Of a DNA stretch of 54,384 nucleotides, positions 1 to 8,982 are shown one piece after another (the first letter of the stretch is position 1; each line of letters begins with the position of its first letter). Origin of the DNA: Saccharopolyspora_D taberi (GTDB taxonomy: Bacteria; Actinomycetota; Actinomycetes; Mycobacteriales; Pseudonocardiaceae); contig NZ_BAAAUX010000043.1 of the NCBI RefSeq assembly GCF_039534165.1, forward strand, positions 1 to 54,384. The letters are read 5' to 3'. Below the pieces are notes generated by a model. That model was given only the letters and a program-made list of their open reading frames with translations. It made no database searches and was not told where the DNA came from. The position numbers and the translations under genes were made by a program.

Positions 1-59
1 CCAGCGCCGATGGTACTGCACTCGTTAGGGTGTGGGAGAGTAGGACACCGCCGACAATC
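1..59 (+). rRNA. rrf: 5S rRNA, 3' end (partial)
   Basis: The first 59 bases match the conserved 3' half of actinobacterial 5S rRNA, including the GATGGTACTGCACTC and GTGTGGGAGAGTAGGACACC stretches, and end in GCCGACAATC, which would pair with the 5' end of the molecule lying outside the window. It is the end of a ribosomal RNA operon and is followed directly by a strong hairpin terminator. Confidence 0.93.
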
Positions 60-66
60 AAACAAA

Positions 67-118
67 AGGGGAGTGGCGGGAAACAGGACACACTGTTTCC
101 CCGCCACTCCCTATTTTC
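67..118 (+). terminator. rRNA operon terminator hairpin
   Basis: A 16-19 bp stem (left arm 68-86, right arm 93-112, loop GACACA, one bulged base) is followed by ATTTTCG. It lies eight bases after the 5S rRNA end, as expected for an intrinsic terminator of a ribosomal RNA operon. Confidence 0.9.
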
Positions 119-219
119 GTATCCCAACACCCCGCGGCTGTGCCTGGTCTGGGGCGAAGTGCTGGGCTGTCCGGACGACGGTGGGGCCGCCCGGGCGGGA
201 GCGGGTTTACAGTGTCGGC

Positions 220-1914
220 GTGGATGATGAGCGCGCGGAGCGGGCCGGACTGAAACCCCGCAGCAGTGAGGTCACCGACGGTCTTGAGCGGGCCGCGGCG
301 CGGGGGATGCTCCGCGCGGTCGGGATGCAGGACGCCGACTTCGCGAAGCCGCAGATCGGGGTGGCTTCGTCCTGGAACGAGATCACGCCGTGCAACCTGT
401 CGTTGCAGCGGTTGGCGCAGGCCAGCAAGGAAGGCGTGCACGCGGCCGGCGGCTTCCCGATGGAGTTCGGGACCATCTCGGTCTCCGACGGGATCTCGAT
501 GGGTCACGTCGGCATGCATTACTCGCTCGTATCACGCGAGATCATCGCCGACTCGGTGGAGACGGTGATGGAAGCCGAGCGGCTCGACGGATCGGTGCTG
601 CTGGCCGGCTGCGACAAGAGCCTGCCGGGGATGCTGATGGCCGCTGCGCGGCTCGACCTCGCGTCGGTGTTCGTCTACGCCGGGTCGATCCTGCCGGGCA
701 AGGTCGGCGACCGGGAGGTCACGATCATCGACGCATTCGAGGCGGTCGGTGCGTGTGCGCGGGGGCTGATCAGCGAGGCCGAGGTGGATCGCATCGAGCG
801 GGCGATCTGTCCCGGTGAAGGTGCCTGCGGTGGCATGTACACCGCGAACACCATGGCTTGCGCCGCCGAGGCGCTGGGGATGTCGATGCCGGGCTCGGCC
901 AGTCCGCCGTCGGTGGACCGGCGACGGGATGCCGGGGCTCGGGAGGCCGGTCGTGCTGTGGTCGGGATGCTGGAGCGCGGGTTGACCGCTCGGCAGATCA
1001 TGACCAAGGAGGCGTTCGAGAACGCGATCGCGGTCGTGATGGCGTTCGGCGGTTCGACCAACGCCGTCCTGCACCTGCTGGCGATCGCCCGGGAAGCCGA
1101 GGTCGAGCTGTCGCTCGACGACTTCAACCGGGTCGGCGACCGGGTTCCGCACCTGGCGGACGTGAAACCGTTCGGCCGGCACGTGATGACCGCGGTGGAC
1201 CGGATCGGCGGTGTGCCGGTGGTGATGAAGGCGCTTCTCGACGCCGGTCTGCTGCACGGCGACTGCATGACCGTGACCGGGCGGACGGTGGCGGAGAACC
1301 TCGCCGAGCTGGATCCGCCGGAGCTGGACGGGGAGGTCCTGCACAAGCTGTCGGATCCGCTGCACCCGACCGGCGGGCTGACGATCCTGCGGGGTTCGCT
1401 GGCTCCGGAAGGTGCCGTGGTGAAGAGCGCGGGCTTCGACTCGGCCACCTTCGACGGCACCGCGCGGGTTTTCGACGGTGAGCAGGGCGCGATGGACGCG
1501 GTCGAGAACGGGTCGCTGCAAGCCGGCGACGTCGTGGTGATCCGCTACGAGGGGCCTCGCGGCGGTCCGGGGATGCGGGAGATGCTGGCGGTGACCGGGG
1601 CGATCAAGGGCGCCGGGCTCGGCAAGGACGTCCTGCTGCTGACCGATGGGCGCTTCTCCGGCGGAACCACCGGACTGTGCATCGGGCACGTCGCGCCGGA
1701 GGCCACCGACGGCGGCCCGATCGCGTTCGTCCGCGACGGCGACCGGATCCGGCTCGACCTCGCCCGCCGCACCCTGGACCTGGTGGTCGACGACGACGAA
1801 CTCGCCCGGCGCAAGGAGAACTGGACACCGCCCGAGCCGAAGTTCCGGCGCGGTGTGCTGGGCAAGTACGCGCAGCTGGTGCGGTCCGCCGCGGTGGGCG
1901 CGGTCTGCTACTGA
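220..1914 (+). CDS. ilvD: Dihydroxy-acid dehydratase
   Basis: Dehydrates 2,3-dihydroxy-3-methylbutanoate and -pentanoate in valine, leucine and isoleucine synthesis (cytosolic, Fe-S dependent). The protein is 564 aa, the usual size for the short actinobacterial form. Visible marks are the N-terminal KPRSSEVTDGLERAAARGM block, SSWNEITPCN, CDKSLPGM and CPGEGACGGMYTANTM, which carry the cluster cysteines, and the C-terminal GRFSGGTTGLCIGH. The reading frame stays open upstream into the 5S gene; I chose GTG 220 because homology begins there and a purine-rich stretch precedes it. It stands alone after the rRNA operon, and its stop codon lies inside a 35-bp tandem repeat. Confidence 0.95.
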   Translation: MDDERAERAGLKPRSSEVTDGLERAAARGMLRAVGMQDADFAKPQIGVASSWNEITPCNLSLQRLAQASKEGVHAAGGFPMEFGTISVSDGISMGHVGMHYSLVSREIIADSVETVMEAERLDGSVLLAGCDKSLPGMLMAAARLDLASVFVYAGSILPGKVGDREVTIIDAFEAVGACARGLISEAEVDRIERAICPGEGACGGMYTANTMACAAEALGMSMPGSASPPSVDRRRDAGAREAGRAVVGMLERGLTARQIMTKEAFENAIAVVMAFGGSTNAVLHLLAIAREAEVELSLDDFNRVGDRVPHLADVKPFGRHVMTAVDRIGGVPVVMKALLDAGLLHGDCMTVTGRTVAENLAELDPPELDGEVLHKLSDPLHPTGGLTILRGSLAPEGAVVKSAGFDSATFDGTARVFDGEQGAMDAVENGSLQAGDVVVIRYEGPRGGPGMREMLAVTGAIKGAGLGKDVLLLTDGRFSGGTTGLCIGHVAPEATDGGPIAFVRDGDRIRLDLARRTLDLVVDDDELARRKENWTPPEPKFRRGVLGKYAQLVRSAAVGAVCY

Positions 1915-2080
1915 CGCGCGGCCCGCTACCGGGCCGCATCTGCTTCGGACGCGCCGTCCGCTACCAGGCCGCGTCTGCTACTGACGCGCGGTCCGCTACC
2001 GGGCTGGGTCTGCTACGGACGCGCGGTCTGCCAGGGACGTGCGGTCTGCTGCTGAGGGCCGCGTCCGCTACTGGCGAGGG
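1905..2080. repeat. 35-bp tandem repeat, about 5 copies
   Basis: Consecutive units start at 1905, 1940, 1975, 2010 and 2046, each opening with CTGCT(A/T)C or CTGCTG and continuing GACGCGCGGTCCGCTACC with substitutions. The first three units are 35 bp, the fourth 36 bp and the fifth is degenerate. The ilvD stop codon is in unit 1, and the last unit runs into the 3' end of the convergent zinc-ribbon gene. Confidence 0.85.
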
Positions 2081-2367
2081 AGCCGGCCGCCGGGGAACTG
2101 CTGCATCGGCCCCGGCTGCTGAGGGGCCTGGCCCTGGGCCTGCTGGACGAGCCGGTCGGCCTCGGCGCGGGAGATCTCGGTGGTCGTGCCGCACCAGGTG
2201 CAGGTGAGCGCGTGCTTGACGTAGATCGGGAACAGCGGGACGAAGAACAGCGTGAACTTCGTGACGGCCTTGTTCAGCGTCGTGGCGTAGACGCCGTTGC
2301 AGCACCGGCAGAGCAGCAGCAGGTTCGCCACCCGCCGCACCGTCCGCCGGGAACCGAAGATGATCAC
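2068..2367 (-). CDS. Small zinc-ribbon protein
   Basis: A 99-aa protein with two cysteine pairs: a C-R-C-C cluster near residue 20 and C-T-W-C near residue 56, separated by a hydrophobic stretch around FFVPLFPIYV, then a Gln/Pro-rich tail. This matches small actinobacterial zinc-ribbon proteins whose hydrophobic middle may sit at a membrane; no biochemical role is known to me. GTG 2367 is chosen because AGGGAG lies seven bases upstream; the frame extends further without a site. It follows nrdB (stop 2525) on the same strand, so it may be the last gene of the nrd transcript. Confidence 0.7.
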   Translation of the reverse strand: MIIFGSRRTVRRVANLLLLCRCCNGVYATTLNKAVTKFTLFFVPLFPIYVKHALTCTWCGTTTEISRAEADRLVQQAQGQAPQQPGPMQQFPGGRLPRQ

Positions 2368-2524
2368 GTCGAGTCTCCCTGATCTGCTGACCGGACCCCG
2401 GAGGACGGTACGCGAGCCGGAGCCGTGCCACGGCGCTTTCACCGAAACCGCCGTGCCGCGGCGGTTCGGTGAACAGGGATCCGCGGCCGGGCGCTGGTGG
2501 GAGTGGGCGCCCGGCCGCGGAAGC

Positions 2525-3598
2525 TCAGTCCCAGTCCAGCGCCGCGCCGGACTGGTATTCGATCACCCTGGTCTCGAAGAAGTTCTTCTCCTTCTTCAGG
2601 TCCATCGCCTCCGACATCCACGGGAACGGGTTGTCGGTCTCCGGGAACACCGGTTCCAGGCCGAGCTGGCCGCAGCGGCGGTTGGTGATGAAGTGCATGT
2701 ACTGCTCGCACAGGTCGGCGTTGAGGCCGAGGATGCCGCGGGGCATGGTGTCGCGGCCGTAGGCGACTTCCAGCTCGCAGGCTTCGGCGAGCATCTGCCG
2801 CACCTCCGCCTGGAACTCCGGCGTCCACAGGTGCGGGTTCTCCCGCTTGATCTGGTTGATGCAGTCGATGCCGAAGTTCAGGTGGATCGACTCGTCGCGC
2901 AGGATGTACTGGTACTGCTCGGCGATGCCGACCATCTTGTTCCGCCTGCCCAGCGACAGGATCTGGGCGAAACCGGTGTAGAACCACATCCCTTCGAAGA
3001 TCACGTAGAACGCGACCAGGTCGCGCAGGAACGCCTGGTCGGCCTCCGCGGTGCCGGTCGCGAAGTCCGGATTCTCCAGGTTCTGGGTGTAGCGCAGGGC
3101 CCAGGCGTCCTTGTCCGCGATCGACGGGATCTCCCGGTACATGTTGAACAGCTCGCCCTCGTCGAGGCCGAGGCTTTCGCAGATGTACTGGAAGGTGTGG
3201 GTGTGCACGGCCTCCTCGAACGCCTGGCGCAGCAGGTACTGCCGGCACTCGGGGTTGGTGATGTGCCGGTAGACCGCGAGCACGATGTTGTTGGCCACCA
3301 GCGACTCCGCGGTGGCGAAGAACCCGAGGTTGCGCTTGAGCATCAGGCGCTCGTCGTCGGTGAGGCCGTCGCGGGACTTCCACAGCGCGATGTCGGCCTG
3401 CATCGAGACCTCGGTCGGCATCCAGTGGTTGTTGCAGCCCGCGAGGTACTTGTCCCAGGCCCAGCCGTACTTCAGCGGCAGCAGCTGGTTGACGTCCGCC
3501 CGCGAGTTGATCATCGCCTTCTCGGTGACGTCGACCCGGCCCCCGGCGCGGTCGATCTCGCCCAGACCGGTGGCTGCGGTCATCGGGTCAGCACTCAT
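2525..3598 (-). CDS. nrdB: Class I ribonucleotide reductase small subunit, class Ic type
   Basis: Provides the metal/radical cofactor that starts ribonucleotide reduction by NrdA. The 357-aa protein has the ferritin-like ligand set: E98, E129, H132, a Glu in the IFEGMW stretch, and the RDESIH pair. Two changes define it. The first ligand is Glu rather than the Asp of E. coli NrdB. The tyrosine expected four residues after H132 is Phe136. That combination is the signature of class Ic enzymes, such as the chlamydial Mn/Fe one. ATG 3598 has AGGGGGA eight bases upstream. It lies 55 bp after nrdA on the same strand, so both fall under the upstream cobalamin riboswitch. Confidence 0.94.
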   Translation of the reverse strand: MSADPMTAATGLGEIDRAGGRVDVTEKAMINSRADVNQLLPLKYGWAWDKYLAGCNNHWMPTEVSMQADIALWKSRDGLTDDERLMLKRNLGFFATAESLVANNIVLAVYRHITNPECRQYLLRQAFEEAVHTHTFQYICESLGLDEGELFNMYREIPSIADKDAWALRYTQNLENPDFATGTAEADQAFLRDLVAFYVIFEGMWFYTGFAQILSLGRRNKMVGIAEQYQYILRDESIHLNFGIDCINQIKRENPHLWTPEFQAEVRQMLAEACELEVAYGRDTMPRGILGLNADLCEQYMHFITNRRCGQLGLEPVFPETDNPFPWMSEAMDLKKEKNFFETRVIEYQSGAALDWD

Positions 3599-3653
3599 CA
3601 GGAAAATCCCCCTGAACGTTTCGATGGAGCAGTATTACTGGCCGGCTCCTGGA

Positions 3654-6062
3654 TTACTGGCAGGCTTCGCACTCGTCGGGGTTGTCGACCGAGCAGGCCG
3701 CGGCTTCGGTGGGCACGGCGTTGAGCTTGCCGTCGGTGCCGCGCAGGGTGCTCTTCTCCACGTGCGTCGCGCTGGTGGAGCGCAGGTAGTACGTGGTTTT
3801 GAGGCCCTTGCGCCAGGCCGCCCGGTAGAGGGCGTCCAGCTTGCGGCCGCTGGGCGCGGCGACGTAGAGGTTCAGCGACTGGGCCTGGTCGATCCACTTC
3901 TGCCTGCGGGCCGCCGCCTCGATCAGCCACCGCGGTTCGATCTCGAAGGCGGTGGCGTAGAGCTCCTTGAGCCGTGCCGGGATCCGTTCGATCGGCGCGA
4001 GGCTGCCGTCGTGGAACTTCAGGTCCGAGATCATCGCCTCGTCCCAAAGGCCGGCTTCCTTGAGATCGGCGACCAGATGCGGGTTGACGGCGGTGAAGTC
4101 GCCGGACATGTTCGACTTCACGTACAGGTTCCGGTACAGCGGCTCGATGGACTGGCCGACACCGCAGATGTTGGCGATGGTCGCCGTCGGCGCGATGGCC
4201 ATGACGTTCGAGTTGCGCATGCCCTTGCGCGCGCGTTCGCGCACGGCGTCCCAGTCCAGGGTGGTGCCGAAGTCCAGCTCCACATCGCCGTTCCTGGTCT
4301 CCGCGAGCATCCGGAGCGAGTCGATCGGCAGCACTCCCCGGCTCCACAGCGACCCGTCGAAGCTCTCGTAGCTGCCGCGCTCGGCCGCCAGCTCGGCGGA
4401 CGCGGAGATCGCGTAGTAGCTGATCTCCTCCATGCTGCGGTCGGCGAAGTCCACCGCTTCCTGCGACGACATCGGGATCCGCTGCGCGAAAAGGGCGTCG
4501 GCGCAGCCCATGAGACCGAGTCCGACCGGGCGGTGCCGGAGGTTGGACCGGCGCGCTTCGGGGACCGTGTAGAAGTTGATGTCGATGACGTTGTCCAGCA
4601 TCCGGACCGCGGTGCGGGTGGTCCGCTCCAGCCGCTGGTGGTCGATGCCGTCGGCGGTGACGTGCTGGGCGAGGTTGATCGACCCGAGGTTGCACACCGC
4701 GACCTCGTCGACGCTGGTGTTGAGCGTGATCTCGGTGCACAGGTTGGACGAGTGCACGACCCCGGCGTGCTGCTGCGGGGAGCGCACGTTGCACGGGTCC
4801 TTGAACGTGATCCACGGGTGGCCGGTCTCGAACAGCATGGTCAGCATGCGTCGCCACAGGTCGACCGCGCGGACCTGCTTGTGGATCCGGATCTCGCCGC
4901 GCTCGGCCGCGGCTTCGTAGGCGCGGTACCGCTCGGCGAACGCCGCGCCGTAGAGATCGTGCAGGTCAGGGGTCTCGTCGGGGGAGAACAGCGTCCACAT
5001 CTCGTCTGCTTCCACCCGGCGCATGAACTCGTCCGGAACCCAGTTCGCGGTGTTCATGTCGTGGGTGCGGCGGCGGTCGTCGCCGGTGTTCTTGCGCAGG
5101 TCGAGGAACTCCTCGATGTCGACGTGCCAGGTCTCCAGGTAGGCGCACACCGCGCCCTTGCGCTTGCCGCCCTGGTTGACCGCGACCGCGGTGTCGTTGG
5201 CGATCTTCAGGAACGGCACCACGCCCTGCGACTGCCCGTTGGTGCCCTTGATGTGCGCGCCGATGCCGCGCACCGGGGTCCAGTCGTTGCCGAGGCCGCC
5301 CGCGTACTTCGACAGCAGCGCGTTGTTGCTGATCGAGTGGAAGATGCCGTGCAGGTCGTCGTCCACCGTGGTCAGGAAGCAGGAGGACAGCTGCGGGCGG
5401 GTGGTTCCCGCGTTGAACAGCGTCGGCGTCGAGCACATGAAGTCGAACGACGACAGCAGCCGGTAGAACTCGATGGCCCTGGCCTCGCGGTCGTCCTCGC
5501 GCAGCGCCAGACCCATGGCCACCCGCATGAAGAACGCCTGCGGCAGTTCGTAGCGGGTGCCGTCGTCATGCAGCAGGTAGCGGTCGTAGAGCGTCTGCAG
5601 ACCGAGGAAGTCGAAGGCCAGGTCGCGCTCGGGGAGCAGCGCGGCGCCGAGCCGGGCGAGGTCGAAGGCGGCGAGTTCGGGGTCGAGCTGCTGGAGCCGG
5701 ACGCCGTGGGCGACGTAGTCCTGGAAGTAGCTCGCGTACCGGGTGCGCATCTGCTGCTGGTCGGCGTCCTGCGGCGCGCCCTCGAGGTGGCTCAGGGCTT
5801 CGCGGCGGAGGCGGTCCAGCAGCAGCCGGGCGGTGACCCGGGAGTAGTTCGGCTCCGCCTCGACCTTGGTGCGCGCGGCCATGATCTGGGCCAGTTCCAG
5901 CTCGTCCGCGGTGATGCCGTCGTAGCTGGTCCGGCGGATCTCGTCGAGCACAGCGTCGGCCGACACTCCCGACAAGCCCTCGCACGCCTGCTGGACCACG
6001 GCGGCGACCCGGTCCCAGTCGGGTGTGTTGTGCGGCGCGGGTGCGGTGAGCGTTTCGGTCAC
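3654..6062 (-). CDS. nrdA: Class I ribonucleotide reductase large (catalytic) subunit
   Basis: Reduces ribonucleoside diphosphates to deoxy forms together with NrdB. The 802-aa protein shows the active-site landmarks: C228 in SSCFL, the thiyl-radical cysteine in SSNLCTE near residue 442, the partner cysteine in VAVCNLGSINLA, and the mobile C-terminal C798-E-A-C801 pair. The N-terminal 90 residues look like an ATP-cone that has lost its first strand and the K-R-D-G turn, so allosteric control by ATP/dATP at that site may be altered. GTG 6062 is preceded by GAGGAG. The 130-bp leader beyond it ends in a cobalamin riboswitch. Confidence 0.95.
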   Translation of the reverse strand: MTETLTAPAPHNTPDWDRVAAVVQQACEGLSGVSADAVLDEIRRTSYDGITADELELAQIMAARTKVEAEPNYSRVTARLLLDRLRREALSHLEGAPQDADQQQMRTRYASYFQDYVAHGVRLQQLDPELAAFDLARLGAALLPERDLAFDFLGLQTLYDRYLLHDDGTRYELPQAFFMRVAMGLALREDDREARAIEFYRLLSSFDFMCSTPTLFNAGTTRPQLSSCFLTTVDDDLHGIFHSISNNALLSKYAGGLGNDWTPVRGIGAHIKGTNGQSQGVVPFLKIANDTAVAVNQGGKRKGAVCAYLETWHVDIEEFLDLRKNTGDDRRRTHDMNTANWVPDEFMRRVEADEMWTLFSPDETPDLHDLYGAAFAERYRAYEAAAERGEIRIHKQVRAVDLWRRMLTMLFETGHPWITFKDPCNVRSPQQHAGVVHSSNLCTEITLNTSVDEVAVCNLGSINLAQHVTADGIDHQRLERTTRTAVRMLDNVIDINFYTVPEARRSNLRHRPVGLGLMGCADALFAQRIPMSSQEAVDFADRSMEEISYYAISASAELAAERGSYESFDGSLWSRGVLPIDSLRMLAETRNGDVELDFGTTLDWDAVRERARKGMRNSNVMAIAPTATIANICGVGQSIEPLYRNLYVKSNMSGDFTAVNPHLVADLKEAGLWDEAMISDLKFHDGSLAPIERIPARLKELYATAFEIEPRWLIEAAARRQKWIDQAQSLNLYVAAPSGRKLDALYRAAWRKGLKTTYYLRSTSATHVEKSTLRGTDGKLNAVPTEAAACSVDNPDECEACQ

Positions 6063-6197
6063 TGCGCTGTCTCCTCACTGGCTCGAACGGTCTCGGCCGG
6101 GGCGCAGGAGGGCACGCGGGATCACGACGACGGCACGGGTCGCCTGCGGTCCGCGCGGGCTCACCCTCGAAGCCCCGGACGGCGCGCACGGTCGTGC

Positions 6198-6363
6198 GCG
6201 CACCGATGGCAGGTTTTCGGACTCACGGGCCACCTACTGGTCGTGGCTTCCCAGGCGCTCGCGCCCAGTGCCGTACCGGTCCAGCCGGTCACGACGGTCG
6301 TTCCCGTTCACCGCTGCGGGGCAGTCCCGGATTCGCACCGGGTTCCCTGTTGCCTCACCTCGT
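6198..6363 (-). promoter_or_regulatory. Cobalamin (adenosylcobalamin) riboswitch upstream of nrdAB
   Basis: On the minus strand the leader reads GGTGAGGCAACAGGGAA, then CGGTGCGAATCCGGGAC, then TGCCCCGCAGCGGTGA, and closes with GCCTGGGAAGCCACGACCAG, CCGTGAGTCCGAAAACCTGC. These are the conserved core pieces of the cobalamin riboswitch in order. It sits about 135 bp before the nrdA start on the same strand. In Streptomyces coelicolor the class I nrd operon is repressed through such a switch when vitamin B12 is available, because a B12-dependent class II reductase can then take over. Confidence 0.93.
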
Positions 6364-6501
6364 AGTGATCCATCGGCGGGGCACACACTACATGTTGGGT
6401 TCGGCGGCTGCGAAGCGGTCTAGATATCGGCGTGTCGGTGCGCTGGAATAGACATCGGGGAGGGGCGGGCCCACCGTGGTCCCCGACGGAAGGGGCTGGT
6501 G

Positions 6502-8910
6502 ATGGTAGCTGGTGCGGGACGACCGGAGCCCGACGAGCGGTGGCTGCGGTCGCTGCTGGGCCGGCTGACCACGGCGCAGAAGGCGCGGCTGCTCACCGGC
6601 GCCGACTTCTGGACGCTGCACCCGGTGCCCGAGATCGGCCTGCGGTCGCTGGTCCTGTCGGACGGGCCGAACGGGGTCCGGGGTCCGGCGTGGGACGAGC
6701 GGGACACGTCGTTGCTCGTGCCCGTCGCATCGGCAGTGGCGGCGACCTTCGACGTCTCCGTCGCGCGGACGGTCGGTGAGATCTTCGGGGACGAAGCCCG
6801 CCGCCGTGGGGTGCACGTGGTGCTCGCGCCGACGGTGAACCTGCACAGAAGTCCTTTCGGCGGGCGGCATTTCGAGAACTTCTCGGAAGACCCGCTGCTG
6901 GTCGGCGAGATGGGGGCAGCGGTCGTCGCCGGGATCCAGTCGCGCGGGGTGGCGGCCACGCCGAAGCACTTCGTGGCCAACGACAGCGAAACCGAGCGGC
7001 TGACCTACGACGCGGTCGTCGATGAGCGGACGCTGCGGGCGGTGTACCTGGAGCCGTTCCGGCGCATCGTGGACGAAGCGTCTCCGTGGGCGATCATGAC
7101 CGCCTACAACTCGGTCAACGGGCGCACGATGACGGAGAACTCCGCTCTGGTGAACGGGATTCTCAAGGGCGAGTGGTCGTGGGACGGGGTCAACATCTCG
7201 GACTGGTTCGCCACCCGGGACTGCGACGGCGCCGCGCTGGGCGGGCTGGACCTCGCCATGCCGGGACCGGAAAGCCCGTGGAGCGGCGGGAAGCTCGCCG
7301 AAGCGGTCGACAGCGGCCGGGTAGGCGAGGACGTGCTCGACGACAAGGTGTTGCGGCTGCTGCGGTTGGCCGTCCGCACCGGCGCCTTCGAAGAGGAGTC
7401 CGAAGTGGACTCCGACGGCCCGCCGGAGTCCGCGCGTCCGGTGATCCGCCGGATCGCCACGCGGGGTTTCGTGCTGCTGCGCAACGTCCGGGTCGGGGAC
7501 GCGCCGCTGCTTCCGCTCGGCGGGAAGCCGGGGAAGGTGGCCGTGATCGGGGAGAACGCTGCTCTGCCCGCGGTGCAGGGCGGGGGCTCTTCGCACGTCT
7601 GCCCGCCGCACGTGGTCACGCCATTGGCGGGAATCCGCCGCGCCTTCGGCGAGTCGAACGTGGTCTACCGCCGTGGCGTCCGGCATCGGCGGCTGCTCGA
7701 CCCGATTCCGCCGGAACTCCTCAGCGATCCCGCCGGGTTGCGGGTCGAGTTCCTCGACACCTCCGGCTCGGTGATCGACTCCGAGGTGCGCGGCACGGAA
7801 ACCCTGCTGTGGATGGGGGGATCCGGTCTTCCGGAAGGCACCGCGGGATTCCGCCTGCGCGGGAACCTCAAGGTGTCGCCGGGGGAGCACGCCTTCGGTG
7901 TGCACGGCACTGGGAAGTTCCGCGTCGAAGTGGCCGGGCGCTCGGTGTTCGAGGGTGACGTGACCGCTGCCGCCGCGGGTGACGATCCGCTCGGCGACCT
8001 GCTGCAACCGCCGGAAAAACGGGTGCACGTCGTGCTCGTCGACAGCGACATCCGCCCGGACGGGACGGTTCCCGTCACCGTCGAGTTCACCCCGCGCGAG
8101 CTGGACTCGATCGTCGGGCTCGGCATCGGGCACGATCCCGACGGGTGGGACGACCGGGCGGAGCTGGAGGCCGCGCTCGAAGCCGCGCGCGAGGCGGACG
8201 TCGCGGTCGTCGTGGTCGGGACGAACGACGAGGCCGAGACCGAGGGCCGCGACCGCACGACGCTGGATCTGCCCGGGGCGCAGGACGAACTGGTCCGCGC
8301 GGTGCTGGAAGCCAACCCGCGCACGGTGGTCGTGGTCAACGCGGGGTCACCGGTTCTCATGCCGTGGGCGCAGGACGCGTCGGCTCTGCTGTGGACGTGG
8401 TTCGGCGGCCAGGAGTACGGCGACGCGCTCGCCGACGTGCTCACCGGAGCGGCCGAGCCCGGCGGCCGGCTGCCGACCACCTTCCCCGCCGAGCTCGCCG
8501 ATGTGCCCGTGCCGCTACCGAGAGTGCAGCCCATGGACGGGAAACTGCACTACACCGAGGGAACGCTGGTCGGTTACCGGGCGTACGCGGCGCGGGACAC
8601 CCGGCCCGGGTTCTACTTCGGACACGGGCTCGGCTACACGACCTGGGAGTACGTCGACGCCGTCGAGGACGGGGGAGCGCTGCGCGTGACCGTCCGCAAC
8701 ACCGGGGACCGCGCCGGGCGCGAGGTCGTGCAGGTCTACGTCGCGACCGAAGGGCGCCCGCCGTGGCTGGCGGGATTCGCGGTGGTGGAGGCGGAAGCCG
8801 GGCAGGAGGCGGAGGCGGTCGTCGGGGTCCGGCTCCCGGAGGGGGAGTGCAGGCTGCTGGCGGGCAGGTCCACCGGTGACATCCGGCTAACGGTCGTCGT
8901 CAACCATTAG
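6502..8910 (+). CDS. Glycoside hydrolase family 3 beta-glucosidase with PA14-like insert
   Basis: Cleaves terminal beta-linked glucose from oligosaccharides or glycosylated small molecules. The 802-aa protein starts with the GH3 barrel (LSDGPNGVRG, KHFVANDSE), has the nucleophile aspartate in ISDWFATRD, then the second alpha/beta domain, a roughly 150-residue insert resembling a PA14 lectin domain (about 410-560), and a C-terminal fibronectin-III-like domain (GHGLGYTTWEY onwards). No signal peptide is visible, so it is probably cytosolic. The layout resembles DesR/EryBI, glucosidases that reactivate glucosylated macrolides, but plant-sugar use is equally possible. ATG 6502 has GGAAGGGG six bases upstream; GTG 6499 is too close to that site. 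Confidence 0.9.
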   Translation: MVAGAGRPEPDERWLRSLLGRLTTAQKARLLTGADFWTLHPVPEIGLRSLVLSDGPNGVRGPAWDERDTSLLVPVASAVAATFDVSVARTVGEIFGDEARRRGVHVVLAPTVNLHRSPFGGRHFENFSEDPLLVGEMGAAVVAGIQSRGVAATPKHFVANDSETERLTYDAVVDERTLRAVYLEPFRRIVDEASPWAIMTAYNSVNGRTMTENSALVNGILKGEWSWDGVNISDWFATRDCDGAALGGLDLAMPGPESPWSGGKLAEAVDSGRVGEDVLDDKVLRLLRLAVRTGAFEEESEVDSDGPPESARPVIRRIATRGFVLLRNVRVGDAPLLPLGGKPGKVAVIGENAALPAVQGGGSSHVCPPHVVTPLAGIRRAFGESNVVYRRGVRHRRLLDPIPPELLSDPAGLRVEFLDTSGSVIDSEVRGTETLLWMGGSGLPEGTAGFRLRGNLKVSPGEHAFGVHGTGKFRVEVAGRSVFEGDVTAAAAGDDPLGDLLQPPEKRVHVVLVDSDIRPDGTVPVTVEFTPRELDSIVGLGIGHDPDGWDDRAELEAALEAAREADVAVVVVGTNDEAETEGRDRTTLDLPGAQDELVRAVLEANPRTVVVVNAGSPVLMPWAQDASALLWTWFGGQEYGDALADVLTGAAEPGGRLPTTFPAELADVPVPLPRVQPMDGKLHYTEGTLVGYRAYAARDTRPGFYFGHGLGYTTWEYVDAVEDGGALRVTVRNTGDRAGREVVQVYVATEGRPPWLAGFAVVEAEAGQEAEAVVGVRLPEGECRLLAGRSTGDIRLTVVVNH

Positions 8911-8982
8911 GCTGTCGGCTTCAACCAATAGAATGATGACCGGTCGAGTGCGCGCCAGCGATCCGAAGGGGAGTCCGACACC

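Noticed and set aside
10..219. An N-terminal extension of IlvD reaching back into the 5S gene
   Set aside because: It would translate rRNA and its terminator; homology starts at about 220.
3285..6365. 1026-codon plus-strand frame opposite nrdA/nrdB
   Set aside because: Shadow of two well-supported reductase genes; no protein family visible.
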